Shown one piece after another: positions 10,261 to 20,446 of a stretch of DNA of 64,000 nt. The position numbers and the translations under genes were made by a program. The DNA is from Phlyctochytrium arcticum (Eukaryota; Chytridiomycota; Chytridiomycetes; Chytridiales; Chytridiaceae). Numbering within the stretch: the first letter of the stretch is position 1; the number at the start of each line of letters is the position of its first letter. Where the stretch lies: NCBI GenBank assembly GCA_025602905.1, contig JAHLKI010000001.1:186001-250000 (forward strand), given 5' to 3'. The notes under the pieces are model-generated. The model was not told the origin of the DNA. It saw only the letters and a program-made list of their open reading frames with translations, and searched no databases.

Positions 10261-11270
10261 GATATACAGAGCAGAGTAACTACTTGCTACCCATACAAAA
10301 GGAGAAATGTCGGGCATAATCCATGCAACGTATCTCATGACTCCATCTTGAGACGTTCGTCTGATGTTTCCACAATCTTGTATGTTGAACAGATTTCTGG
10401 ACAACGTAAAGTTTCTTGTTGTTCAATACCGGTAGTTGAATTTCTTTGAGCTAATATCGGCAGTTCAACATATGGTCGGAAAACTCAAGAGATAGCCCAA
10501 GACACAGATCTCGGCATCCATGGCGTGAAAGAAACTCTTTAAATTCTTGATCGCGCAACACAGGGCGGAAATTTTCTTTACATTTCACAATACATCCTTT
10601 CCGTAATGTCTCGCTGGTTTCTCGAGAATACTTGTAGGCTGCGGACCGGAAGAAAGACGGATATTATAAGCTTTTGGTACATAAATGTTTAATGAACAAT
10701 GAGTTTCGCTTACCTATCGTGAGTAGACTGATCACAACGCGATTCTGGGAATCGGCTTTCAAATAGTCTGCGAGCACAACAAATGAAACATGGTCAAAAA
10801 AGGAGAGCGCCTCAAACTCGTCTGCGATCTGAAGTGCTTGTTCCAAATCTTCCATGCTCATTTTATCCTCGTCGATGGCAGAAGTACGAAGGTTTTTGCA
10901 AAGGTGAGCAAGGAAGTATTTTACAATCGGGACGTCATAACCCTTGATCTTGACCACGGTCCGTGGTTTGGTGCCATCCCGATCTTCTTTCAAGCTTTGA
11001 GCCATTCCATTCGTGAAAAGCGCCCGAAAGTACTTGCTATTCTCTTTCAAGATGATGGAGTGAGCTGGGATGATTGCAGCCGGAGGTTCCGCAGAGTTTG
11101 ATGCATCATTTGCCTGCCCGTCGTCCAGTTTGGCCTCCGGGTACACCTCAATCGACAAATCCGCTAAATGTTCGGGCAGCTGTTCCTTGTCGGATTCATC
11201 AGACCAGCTACGGGTGACCTTTAGTTGCCACTTTGACTTTCTTTCCTCCAAGGTGCTCATGTTCGATCAG
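9720..11270 (-). repeat. Duplicated BTB-gene unit, copy 2 (inverted relative to copy 3)
   Basis: About 1.5 kb, covering the BTB gene, its 3' flank and the convergent decayed gene, matches 14270-15810 in inverted orientation. The two copies are separated by about 3 kb that contains another BTB gene. Copy 2 keeps an intact BTB gene; copy 3 has frameshifts. Confidence 0.65.
10451..11260 (-). CDS. BTB/POZ domain protein, two exons, 244 aa
   Basis: Exon 1 is 11260-10714 and exon 2 is 10638-10451. They are joined over a 75-nt intron (GTAAGC...CCGCAG, phase 1), giving 245 codons with the stop. Exon 1 carries the BTB fold: LADLSIEVYP, then IIPAHSIILKENSKYFRALF, then VVKIKGYDVPIVKYFLAHLC, and a helical end LEQALQIADEFEALSFFDHV. 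Exon 2 adds a short conserved tail (AYKYSRETSETL...EFKEFLSRHGCRDL). BTB domains mediate dimerisation and often act as Cullin-3 adaptors; there is no second known domain here. Local duplicates lie at 12957-13769, 1505, 1-113 and 14276. The start Met was chosen by alignment with the paralogs. Confidence 0.75.
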
Positions 11271-12956
11271 CAGTTGTTGAAAAATTCCTGGCAAATTGCA
11301 AAGGAAAAGGCAAAGTAGCACTTGACTTAAACTGTCGGAAAAGCGACAATTTGTCAAGAAGTTGATCGAATGACAGCTGTCAATTTTTCAAGCCGAGTTG
11401 CCCCTGCGGGCTTTGTACCACTTTCAATCCCACTGTGCGCAATATTTTTCAAATTCCTCCCGGTGAAGCTGCGTGAGGTATTCCTTCCTCCGTCAGAATA
11501 AAATCTGGGCCCCATCATCCAACAAATCAGCAAAGTTTTGCGGTTTGCTAGTTCAGCCCCCACCCCGTATACATGTCATGTACATCCACGGTCTATATTT
11601 CTATCCTTTATCGATACACACTCATCAATCCTCCCTTTTACATCACACATCTCCCAAGCATTAACTCGTTGGTCATATTACTCGCTGTCAATACCGACCA
11701 TCCACTCCCATTCACATTACATTCACATCTCCCACCATTGTGCAGCCGTACAGTAAGGAACTAAATGGACAGGTGTCACTTGACCAATTAATGCACACGT
11801 GTCGCAATGAAAAATTCGTATTCATTCTGACGATTTGTGTCAGGTACACTGTTGCGTTGGAATTGGCATTTTTCAATCAACTTCCAACAAATGCTGATCT
11901 GACCAGATTGGATTCTTGGTTTTGTAGCCAGACTAAGCGTGACTGTGCGCATTGCCCACATGAATTGATGCATGCCATTTTCCCACCTTCACCAGCGTAG
12001 TTGACCCGTCTCAAAGTTGTATCATATCACGTATCGCAGAGACATCTTCCTCACGAACAAACGGGAGCCTTGACGTACTCCAGGAAAAAATTACTACATC
12101 CGTCTAAACATCCGTTTGGAAGTTCATCCCCAGAGGGGGGAGATATCTGATCCCACATCTCCCAATCATTCACAGGTTCAACAAGGCGTAACAAAAAAAG
12201 GCGTATTTAACGATTTCCTCATTTTACTTTTTAAACTTTTCAAATAACATGGTGAAAAGCGTTTCTGCCTACTTGTAGCAATATATTACCGCTATTTGCT
12301 GCTACCACCGGGTAGCAGGATATCTTGAGATGATATAAGACTTTGCTCCACTTTAGATTCAAACTGGCACTCGGATAGGGGGGCTGATGGGGCTGATGGC
12401 GAGAGGCGTGATAGTCTTTGTTGAGCAAACCCGCCAAAAGAAGAAGAGAATATCTGTGGAAGGACTGGTACATGGGAAGTGTGGAATTCCAGGTGGGTGC
12501 GTATCATATCATGATCTATAAGGTAAATATTTCGGCAGGGGAAGAAGTGCTGTGAACTTTTGGTTTTTGATTGGAATTGGAGTTTCGTAACTGATAGGAC
12601 GGCAGAAGAAGATGGCGAATTGAAGTTGAATGTATAATGTATGTCATTTGATTCTTTTACCACGCAACATGTCTTTGTGATTATCCCAAGTATGACGGTA
12701 TATTCGGAGGCTCAATTATTCAGGTTTTTATAAGACACATCTTTTGAAAAAAACTATTACTACTATGCTGTATGTACAAATATGTGTGTTTGACATGCTT
12801 CACCCGGGCTAAAATTTAGTCAAGTCGGTATCATCTTTAGCCAGTTGTGTGGTTGAGTAGATCGTTCATCCATAATCATTCAATATATCCCCAATATTTT
12901 CTAACATTTAGACAATTGTTATGATACTCAAATCACAATATTTCAGGTGAGCAATC
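11261..12956. other. Intergenic, no gene seen
   Basis: No convincing coding region. About 12661-12770 (CGCAACATGTCTTTGTGAT...) is shared with 15945-16060. AT-rich runs occur at 12180-12240 and 12720-12900. Confidence 0.45.
12661..12770 (+). repeat. Repeat shared with 15945-16060
   Basis: CAACATGT(T)CTTTGTGAT, then TGACGGTA...GGAGG(G)CTCAA, then CACATCTTTTG and AAACTATTACT occur in the same order and orientation in both places, with about 75% identity by eye. Both copies lie beside members of the BTB unit, so this is probably an extension of the same local duplications. Confidence 0.5.
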
Positions 12957-13769
12957 TTACTTTGTAGCAGAATCAAGTTTGCCATTCCCAACAATTTTCT
13001 TCAATCGAAGAGTCATTTCAAGCAACAAGTCTGGGCATTCATGGCGTTCAATAAAATCTGAAAATTCCTCATCGCCCAGAATAGTGCGGAAGTTTTCTCC
13101 ACAGTGCGCTATACATCCTTTACGCAGAATTTCGCTCGTTTCCCTTGAATACGTGTATGCTGGACCGGATGAAGACGGTAGGTAAGCTTTTCAAGTCGGT
13201 CAAATACGGTTGTGCATACCCATCGTGAGCAGAGCGATGACATCCTTAAATGGCGAATCGGGGGCCAAGTATTGTCCTAGCAAAATATAGGAAACATGGT
13301 CAAAGAAGGACAGAGCCCCGTACTCGTCTGCGATCTGAAGGGCTTCCTCCAATTGTTTCCTAGTCATGGTATTTTCGTCGATTGCAGAAGTACGCTGATT
13401 GTTGTAAAGGTGCGCAAGGAAGTATTCCACAACGGGCAAAGGATAACCTTTGATCTTGACGACACAGGTCCGTCGCTTCGTCAATGAATTTCCCTTGTCC
13501 TCGGTGACACTCACACTCTGTACCATGCCATTCGTGAAGAGAGCCCGGAAGTACTTGCTGCTGTTGGCCAAGATGATGGAGTGGGCAAGGATGATCGCAG
13601 CGGGAGTCTCCGCAGAGTGTGATTTTTCATCGACTTGTGCTCCTGCTACTTGATCCTCCGGATACACTTCAATTGATACATCCGCTAGCTCTTCTCGCAG
13701 CTGCTCTTGATCGGGCGCCTCATACCAACTACGGGTGATCTTGGCTTGCCACGCGAATCTCTTTTCCAT
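12957..13769 (-). CDS. BTB/POZ domain protein, two exons, 250 aa
   Basis: Exon 1 is 13769-13220 and exon 2 is 13159-12957, with a 60-nt intron (GTATGC...TCCAG, phase 1); 251 codons including the stop. The frame is open further upstream, but MEKRFAWQAKITRSWYEAPD at 13769 lines up with the paralog starts. The BTB domain reads LADVSIEVYPED, IILAHSIILANSSKYFRALF, VVKIKGYPLPVVEYFLAHLY and LEEALQIADEYGALSFFDHV. The tail exon has AYTYSRETSEILRKGCIAHC and EFSDFIERHECPDLLL. It lies between the inverted copies 2 and 3 of the BTB unit and is the most diverged of the intact copies. It is probably a protein-interaction adaptor; the partner is unknown. Confidence 0.75.
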
Positions 13770-14275
13770 GTTTCCTGGGTGCTGATCAGCAACTTGGTGG
13801 ATTTGCGTTAATGCAAAGGAAAAGGCAAGGTATTCCCCAACTGCACAAGAATGTGAACCCCAGGAGATCCGCCTGCCACAATTTTGGTGGAGAGAGAGTT
13901 GTTCAAATGACACCTGTCAATGTTTCGAGCAGACTTGCCAACCGTCGCGCTATTTAGAGATGTTTATGATAAAGGAAGCCCCAGGGGAAGTTAAGTCCAA
14001 AAAAAGTCGTTTCACTTTCATCTCCTGCTGCGCAGCTGTACAGTACAGACCGATCGGAGAGCAGCCTGAACTCATAAGGGCTCAAAGTGTTTTAATCCTG
14101 CAGAACCCAGCTTCTCGGGCAATCAACTCTGCTTAAAACATTGACAGGTCTCATTTGCTTCTCCACAGTTATCGCAACCAAAGTCCCCCAGGATATGCAT
14201 TCACTCCGACCAATTTTTCTGCGGTATTAGTTTTGAGTCTTATTTCCGGAATTTGAACCAACTGCTGATCGAACA
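13770..14275. other. Spacer between back-to-back BTB genes
   Basis: This lies between the 5' ends of the gene at 13769 (minus) and the pseudogene at 14276 (plus). It presumably holds their divergent promoters; no specific element is recognised. Confidence 0.35.
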
Positions 14276-15075
14276 TGACCACCTTTGAGCAGGAGAAAGT
14301 CAAAGTGGCAACAAAATATCACTCGTATGGTCAAATGAATCCGGACAAGGAAAGAGCTGCCTGAACATTTATCCGATATGTCGATTGAAGTGTATCCGGA
14401 AGCTAAACTGGGCGACGGGCAGGCAAACTCTGCAGAATGTCCCGCTGAAATCATCCCCAGCTCACTCCATCATCTTGAAAGACAACGGCAAGTACTCTCG
14501 GGCACTTTTCACAAACGGAATGGCTCAAAGTTGAAAGACGGATGGGGATGGCATTAATGTCGCCGATGGCCAACAAAAAACCGTTTTACCGAACCACGGA
14601 CCATTTGTCAAGATCAAAAGGATACCGTGTGCCCCATCGTGCAATACTTCTTTGCGCACCTTTTGCAACCAACCTGCGTACGTCTGCCATTGACGAGACG
14701 AGGATAAAATGACTATGGAAGATTCGGAACAAGCCCTCCATGTTTCATTTGTTTTGCTCGCGGAATTATTCTGCTTCCCAAAGCAAACAATCTCATCCCG
14801 ATGGGTAAAGCACACCTCATTCTTCATCAAACATTTATGTACCACAAGCTCATAATATTCGTCTTTTTTTCCGGTCCCAAGCCTACAAGTAAATCTCGAG
14901 AGACCAAGCGAGATATTGAGGAATGGGATGTATTGTGCACACTGCAAAGAACAATACCGTCATGCATTGCGCGATAAAGCATTTGTAGATTTTCTTTCAC
15001 GCCATGGGATGCCGAGATCTGTGGCTTGGGCTATCTCTTGGGTTTGCCGACCATTTGTTGAAGTGCCGACATTAG
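14276..15075 (+). pseudogene. Frameshifted BTB gene copy
   Basis: The plus strand starts MTTFEQEKVKVATKYHS, and homology to the gene at 11260 continues through LSDMSIEVYPEAKLGDGQAN. Stops or frame changes near 14365, 14455 and 14530 break the frame, and part of the helical end (IADEFEALSFFDH) is deleted around 14735. The exon-2 counterpart (about 14883-15075) is also shifted. It is a decayed inverted duplicate of the gene at 10451-11260. Confidence 0.65.
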
Positions 15076-15329
15076 CTCAAAGAAATCCAACTACCGGTAT
15101 TGAACAACGAGAAACTCTACATTGACCCAGAAATCTATTAGCTCCCACAAATTTGTAGAAACATCACATCAATGTTCTAAGATGGGAGTCAATGAGATAC
15201 GTGGGTTGGATTATGGCCCGACATTTCTTGGTAGCAAGGAAGTGACTCTGCTCTGTATGCCAGAATGTAGCTTAAAATACACGAGCAACCAAACTCATAG
15301 CCAAATCCTTCGAATGGCTGAATAAAATA

Positions 15330-15800
15330 GCTTTTTGTTCGCATATGTCTTTTTCATCCTTCAAAGTCGCGCGCAGTCGTGATTTCTTTACAGCGCGTTG
15401 GAAACCACTTCCTAACAAGCTGCAACTTACAGAGTGATTCCGGTGTTTCCAAGCATTCAACAGCGTCAAGAATCATGTACGCCACAGCTGCCATCAAGCG
15501 GAAGATATCCGTCGGCGTGCATTCGGCTTCTTCCTGCCAAATACCCACTTGCAGCGCAGCCAATGTGTTGCGCTATATCCAGGAGGATACGACAGACGAA
15601 CGGTTTTCACTAACACAAAAATGTACTTCCATCACACACCCAATCTTCTTGGTTATTACTGATACTTAAAATCGCATCTGATGCCGACGCGTCAACGACT
15701 TTTTAAGACTTTCTGCTGCAACAACAGCATACGCGCATAATAACATTATATCCTTCAAGGCCAATATCACAGAAGAGGAAGTGCTGTCATTGTGCAGTGC
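15330..15800 (-). pseudogene. Decayed gene fragment convergent with BTB copy 3
   Basis: On the minus strand, 15563-15354 encodes QVGIWQEEAECTPTDIFRLM followed by AAVAYMILDAVECLETPE and CKLQLVRKWF. This is the better-preserved version of the fragment at 9560-10260. Upstream (to 15800) the frame is interrupted by stops. The helical character suggests a real protein once existed. The family is not recognised. Confidence 0.4.
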
Positions 15801-15812
15801 ACACAACGTTTG

Positions 15813-15932
<120 letters not shown>

Positions 15933-15939
15933 GTTTTTT

Positions 15940-16060
15940 TCTCAATGCAACATGTTCTTTGTGATCATTCCTATGGATGACGGTAAAGCCGGAGGGCTCA
16001 AATGATATTTTACTCAACTCCCACATCTTTTGTAAAGAAACTATTACTGTTACATCTCGC
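15940..16060 (+). repeat. Repeat shared with 12661-12770
   Basis: Second copy of the segment described at 12661; it starts immediately after the poly-G run. Confidence 0.5.
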
Positions 16061-17210
16061 CATCAGCAGTAGAAAACGACACACAAGAGACCTTGCAACT
16101 CTCTCTTCTTTCCTCTCTCTTCCTCTCTCTTCTCCCTCTTTTCCCTCCCTTTTTTCTCTCTTTCTCTTGACGCTCGGGGAAAACCCGTAGACATGGGATT
16201 ATAGCCATATTATTCCAAAAAAAAAAACACAAAAAAACTACAAAATCATAATCGAGATCAAGATTTGCCACAGCAGGCGGGTACAGGTTAGAGAGAGCGT
16301 AACCGATTTACGTTGATATCAACTTACAAAACGTATCCCGCACACAACCTGTCCGGGTCACATTCAGGAGTTGTACAATACACTTAGCCCCCAAGGAGGA
16401 GATACTGCTCTGGACTGAAAGGAAAGCACCAGGAGGTTACTTCGCCATGGTTGGTTTTACATCCAGAAAGTTATTGGGGATATCATACGTATCAGTCTCT
16501 AGAGTCAAAATTATTAGACAAGTACCATGAGAGAACCTGGAAAAGATGTTAAATGCTACCTGCACAGGATGATTTAGACTAGTACAGTAGATGCAAATTC
16601 CAAAAAGTGAACATTCGAATTGAATGCTCTCTGATGCCTTTGAATCAAGCCTACAGATATTGTTCAAAAAATTGCAAATAATCGAGATCAATAATGCCCA
16701 AAAGCAATATATGAGTGACAAGATCATACATACAGTAGGTAGCCCGTGATTTACGTTGATGACGGTATCGCGAACTTCCATTAGGTGATACACGAATCAA
16801 TCCTATCCCGAGCAACTGTTTGTGTATAGATGCAGGGGACAACGAGTGTATGACACCCAAGCATGTAGAATTCAAGTTTTGCAACTACACGGGTTCATGG
16901 CCCTGGCCAGCAAGTTTGCTTAATGGATCTTGGCACAACTGAATTAGATGTCATCTAAGTAACAGTGAGGTTTTGGTGAGGGGGGAGGATCTTTATGAAA
17001 TATAAATATACAAGATTCAAGTATGTTACATTCTGAATTCCATAGGCAGTCCACCCCCAACATGTAACAACTTTGTGCTTTGCGGCATAGTAGTACACAA
17101 TTGAGAACCGAACCATACTCTGACGTGATGGCAAGCATATATATATGTACAACGCCCGGCACCATTTGTGTTTCTTGGAATAAGAAAAAAAGGTCGAGGT
17201 TCCTGCATCG
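16061..17210. other. No gene; contains part of a dispersed repeat
   Basis: CT-rich microsatellite-like DNA at 16090-16170, then unstructured sequence with no usable frame. 16296-16386 is a dispersed repeat described separately. Confidence 0.45.
16296..16386 (+). repeat. Dispersed repeat, copy at 16296
   Basis: GCGTAACCGATTTACGTTGA, then ACTTAC(A/G)AAAC(G/C)TATCCCGCACACAA, then TCACATTCAGGAG(T/C)TGTACAA recur in the same order at 19711-19790. The copies differ by a short insertion (ATATCA) and by CCTGTCCGGG. Confidence 0.7.
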
Positions 17211-17630
17211 TGTGATGACGATTAGATCTCAACTCAAACTCACGCGAAGGGAGTCCTGAATACTCCAGGCGTCCTTCTCACCAACTTATTCAGCATCCAG
17301 ACGATCGCATAGCTCCCTTGGGAGCGTTGTCACTCTCAGAGCCAGCGCCGTGTGATGACGATTAGATCTCAACTCAAACTCACGCGAAGGGAGTCCTGAA
17401 TACTCCAGGCGTCCTTCTCACCAACTTATTCAGCATCCAGACGATCGCATAGCTCCCTTGGGAGCGTTGTCACTCTCAGAGCCAGCGCCGTGTGATGACG
17501 ATTAGATCTCAACTCAAACTCACGCGAAGGGAGTCCTGAATACTCCAGGCGTCCTTCTCACCAACTTATTCAGCATCCAGACGATCGCATAGCTCCCTTG
17601 GGAGCGTTGTCACTCTCAGAGCCAGCGCCG
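17211..17630. repeat. Perfect tandem repeat, 3 x 140 bp
   Basis: Units 17211-17350, 17351-17490 and 17491-17630 are identical as far as I can read. Each begins TGTGATGACGATTAGATCTC and ends CTCTCAGAGCCAGCGCCG. There is no decay between copies, so the triplication is recent or an assembly effect. Confidence 0.95.
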
Positions 17631-17990
17631 TAGATCATCAATTCATGGTATTCAACCTCCGTCCACCAAGTCTCAAAAATAGTGGGCTTTCCTGAACATA
17701 AGAATTGATGGGCGGGGGCTAAAAAAAATACAGAAATATGAAGAAATCTGCCCAGCGCAAATTGTCTCTCGGCCAAACATGTTTTGTCACCCAAATTCCA
17801 TTTGCCACCGTGGGAAGTTTCCTGTATAAAAGTGCGTCGACGCGTCGGCCATCCATCCTCCACAATCTACTTACGCGACATCCTTTGGCACAAGCCAGTT
17901 TGCTTGAGACGGGAAGGATGGGGCAATAACTGCCAAGCCGTAACGGGCATTCGGAGATCGGAAAAGTAGGGTGTAGGTTGCATCATTTGA
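17631..17990 (-). other. Possible coding exons of an unrecognised gene
   Basis: On the minus strand, 17990-17890 reads RSPNARYGLAVIAPSFPSQA followed by NWLVPKDVA, with a GTAAGT donor at about 17876. It can join an acceptor (TTTATACAG) at about 17825 to give KLPTVANGIWVTKHVWPRDN. The phases fit. A second frame (17863-17570) runs into the 140-bp repeat and ends SESDNAPKGAMRSSGC. I cannot tell which is real or name a family. Confidence 0.25.
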
Positions 17991-18212
17991 GCATAGAGAT
18001 TAGCCTTGTCTGTTGCCACGTTGGGACGTGATGGGACTCACAATCTGTGAGACTATTTGGGATCGGAGACAGAGGGTGTAGATTTCACTACCTATTTGGG
18101 CATACTAAGACCACATGTTCTTCAGCTGGCAACAGCCGCAACTGGCTCGGTAGTACCAGAAGATAACCAACCGCAGTGCCCGTCACTGCTTTTGGTCATG
18201 TACTAACGTGTT

Positions 18213-18857
18213 TTGATTCCTTACCGAGGACAGTGGGGAGTGAGTGTCCAGGATTATACTTTCAAGCCAGGTACGCCCGCATTCCTGGGTTCGTTCGAAA
18301 CTGCTTACCTCCCCTCACTTGGAGCGCCTGATCTCCGCCAATTTGGTATTTTGGTATCATTAATATTATTCGTTGTCCACTATAAAATCACATTTTCCAA
18401 GGAAACCTGCTCGCCGCAGCCCAAAGTCGATCAAACCAGCCAAGCCGATGACTTGATAGAGGAATTCTCGCGGCAAACAATTTGGTGAGAACATTTCGAT
18501 TTTGCGCGCATGCTTAAATGATGGCTTTTCTTCTGTTGTTAGGTTATTACTAGGCAAGATTTACCGAAGCAAGAGGACATCTGCGGGAATTTCAAAAAGT
18601 ACGGGTGCGACGACTACGCGAGTACGCTTGAGACTGACAAAGGCTCACAGATATATTGGCCCCAACCGCCATTTTCCGTTGATATAAAACTTCACATTCC
18701 ACTAAAGACTGAGTTGATTCCCGGGTTTCAGGTGAGCAAAGCTTTATACCTCGAATTAAGGTATCCTTCCCATCTTAACTTTTTCAAATCGTTCCAGATT
18801 TCCATGGAGAATCTGCAACATATCTCCACTTCTACTTCTTTAAAATCATGCCTTTGA
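18213..18857 (+). CDS. Three-exon hypothetical protein, about 169 aa
   Basis: Exons are 18213-18484, 18554-18731 and 18798-18857. The introns are GTGAGA...TACTAG and GTGAGC...TTCCAG, the phases fit, and there are 170 codons with the stop. Exon 2 reads QDLPKQEDICGNFKKYGCDD and PQPPFSVDIKLHIPLKTELI, and exon 3 ends ISMENLQHISTSTSLKSCL. Exon 1 is less certain: its 5' half includes a hydrophobic stretch (FGILVSLILFVV) and might instead be an intron with another start. I recognise no domain. Confidence 0.4.
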
Positions 18858-20446
18858 TATTACCATCGACATTAGTTATCTATGCATTCACCCTTCTCGT
18901 TGCTACTGCCTGATGTACTAAACTATTTTTTCATGCATGTAACATTTCCGATTCCCGCGTACATTAGCTTCTGGATATATTACTCTTCGTTTCTTTGGTG
19001 CATTTTATTTTCGTTTTATATCTTCACGTTGTCCTTTCTACCGCAAGAGTGTCAGCCTAGAGCAGAGTAGACAGTGAAACATACCCTTTGGGGATTCGGA
19101 TCTTAGTAGGGAGGCACTGTCGAAACCATCCAAATTCGAATGATATTCATGTTTGGATGGATGCCTGGCCAAGATGGAAGTTATGCGGGCGTCATTGCAT
19201 GCAAAATATGTTATCATTGTCGCAGATACTTTGGGTGCTTTTGAGCAAGAGGATTGGTTTTAGGTCGAAAGAAGAGGGTGGGTCATATTATATAGTTTGG
19301 CTCATAAATGGAAAGTTGAATAATGAAAATCGAGAGCTTGCAGATTAGTAGTAGGCTTTTCAATCAATTCAATCAATAATATTGGCAACCCTCAGAAAGC
19401 AGGAAGTTTTGAAAGGGATAAAGTGGAGATAACTTTTTAGGTATTTCTTTGGGCTTGATGAACCAGTTCAATTCCTTTTGCTCGGCCAGCATATTCGGTG
19501 GATCAAACAGCTTCACGAATGCTGATCAAGTAAGGGCCAGAGTCTGCTGAAGGACGACCAGAACAAGAATCTGTCGAAAGTATTGGGTACCGTAAATAGA
19601 ATGGTCAAGCGCCAATGCGGAAACCAACGAGTATATATAAGTACAAGCATCCTCGAAGCAACGGCACCACCGATGTTGGGTTTTGTGGCATACAAAGCAC
19701 ATCCCCCAGTAAAGCGTAACCGATTTACGTTGAAACTTACGAAACCTATCCCGCACACAAATCACATTCAGGAGCTGTACAAATACACAAGTTTCTTTTT
19801 TTTCTCGCAACTAATCGTCCTCAGTTGAGGATTAAAAACCATACGGGTAAATATCCAAAAAAAAAACCCTTTTTCTTGCGTCCCAAATTTCCGTGGGAAA
19901 CTTTTTTTCCCTACATCTAATTATTCACCTAAAGAATCTTTTTTGGAACGTGGGTCAGAGAACAAAAGAACTTTTTTTTTTACTCGAAACTCCCTCCCCT
20001 CCCCAAAACCTCTTGGTATCAACTACTTTTTCGTTAAAAAAAAAAAAGATAAAAGTCGATGGTTTGCAACCCAAGCCTGCAACCAATATATATTTGCTAC
20101 CACAAGTTACCATTTGTTGTGGAATAGATATACGCTATACAGTCTCCTCAAAAACCGGCATGTGTTGCTTGTTTTGGTCAAAAGACTTGCGATATTCGCC
20201 GCCGCCGGAAAAACTCATTTGGAAAATACATGTGTCTTTTTATTCACATCCCACAAATCACCATCATACATCCCCTTCATCCTCATCCCGGGTCCATAAT
20301 GCGACAGAATGTAAGAATAAAAACCACCCAGCATATAATTAAAACCATAGAAAGAAAACAAAAAGAAACAGAAAAAAAAACATCAAATGCGTGCACAACA
20401 ATCATCCTTAGTCAATGGGGGGTATGCATAAAAAAAAACCAAACAA
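18858..20446. other. Intergenic, no gene seen
   Basis: Contains the second copy of a dispersed repeat (19711-19790) and many A/T homopolymer runs (19850-20060, 20340-20440) up to the 3' end of the acyl-CoA synthetase gene. Short frames only. Confidence 0.5.
19711..19790 (+). repeat. Dispersed repeat, copy at 19711
   Basis: Second copy of the sequence at 16296-16386. Confidence 0.7.

Larger units (their letters stand above)
14270..15810 (+). repeat. Duplicated BTB-gene unit, copy 3
   Basis: Inverted counterpart of 9720-11270; similarity runs through the gene, the 3' flank and the convergent fragment and ends at or just before the poly-G run. Confidence 0.65.
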
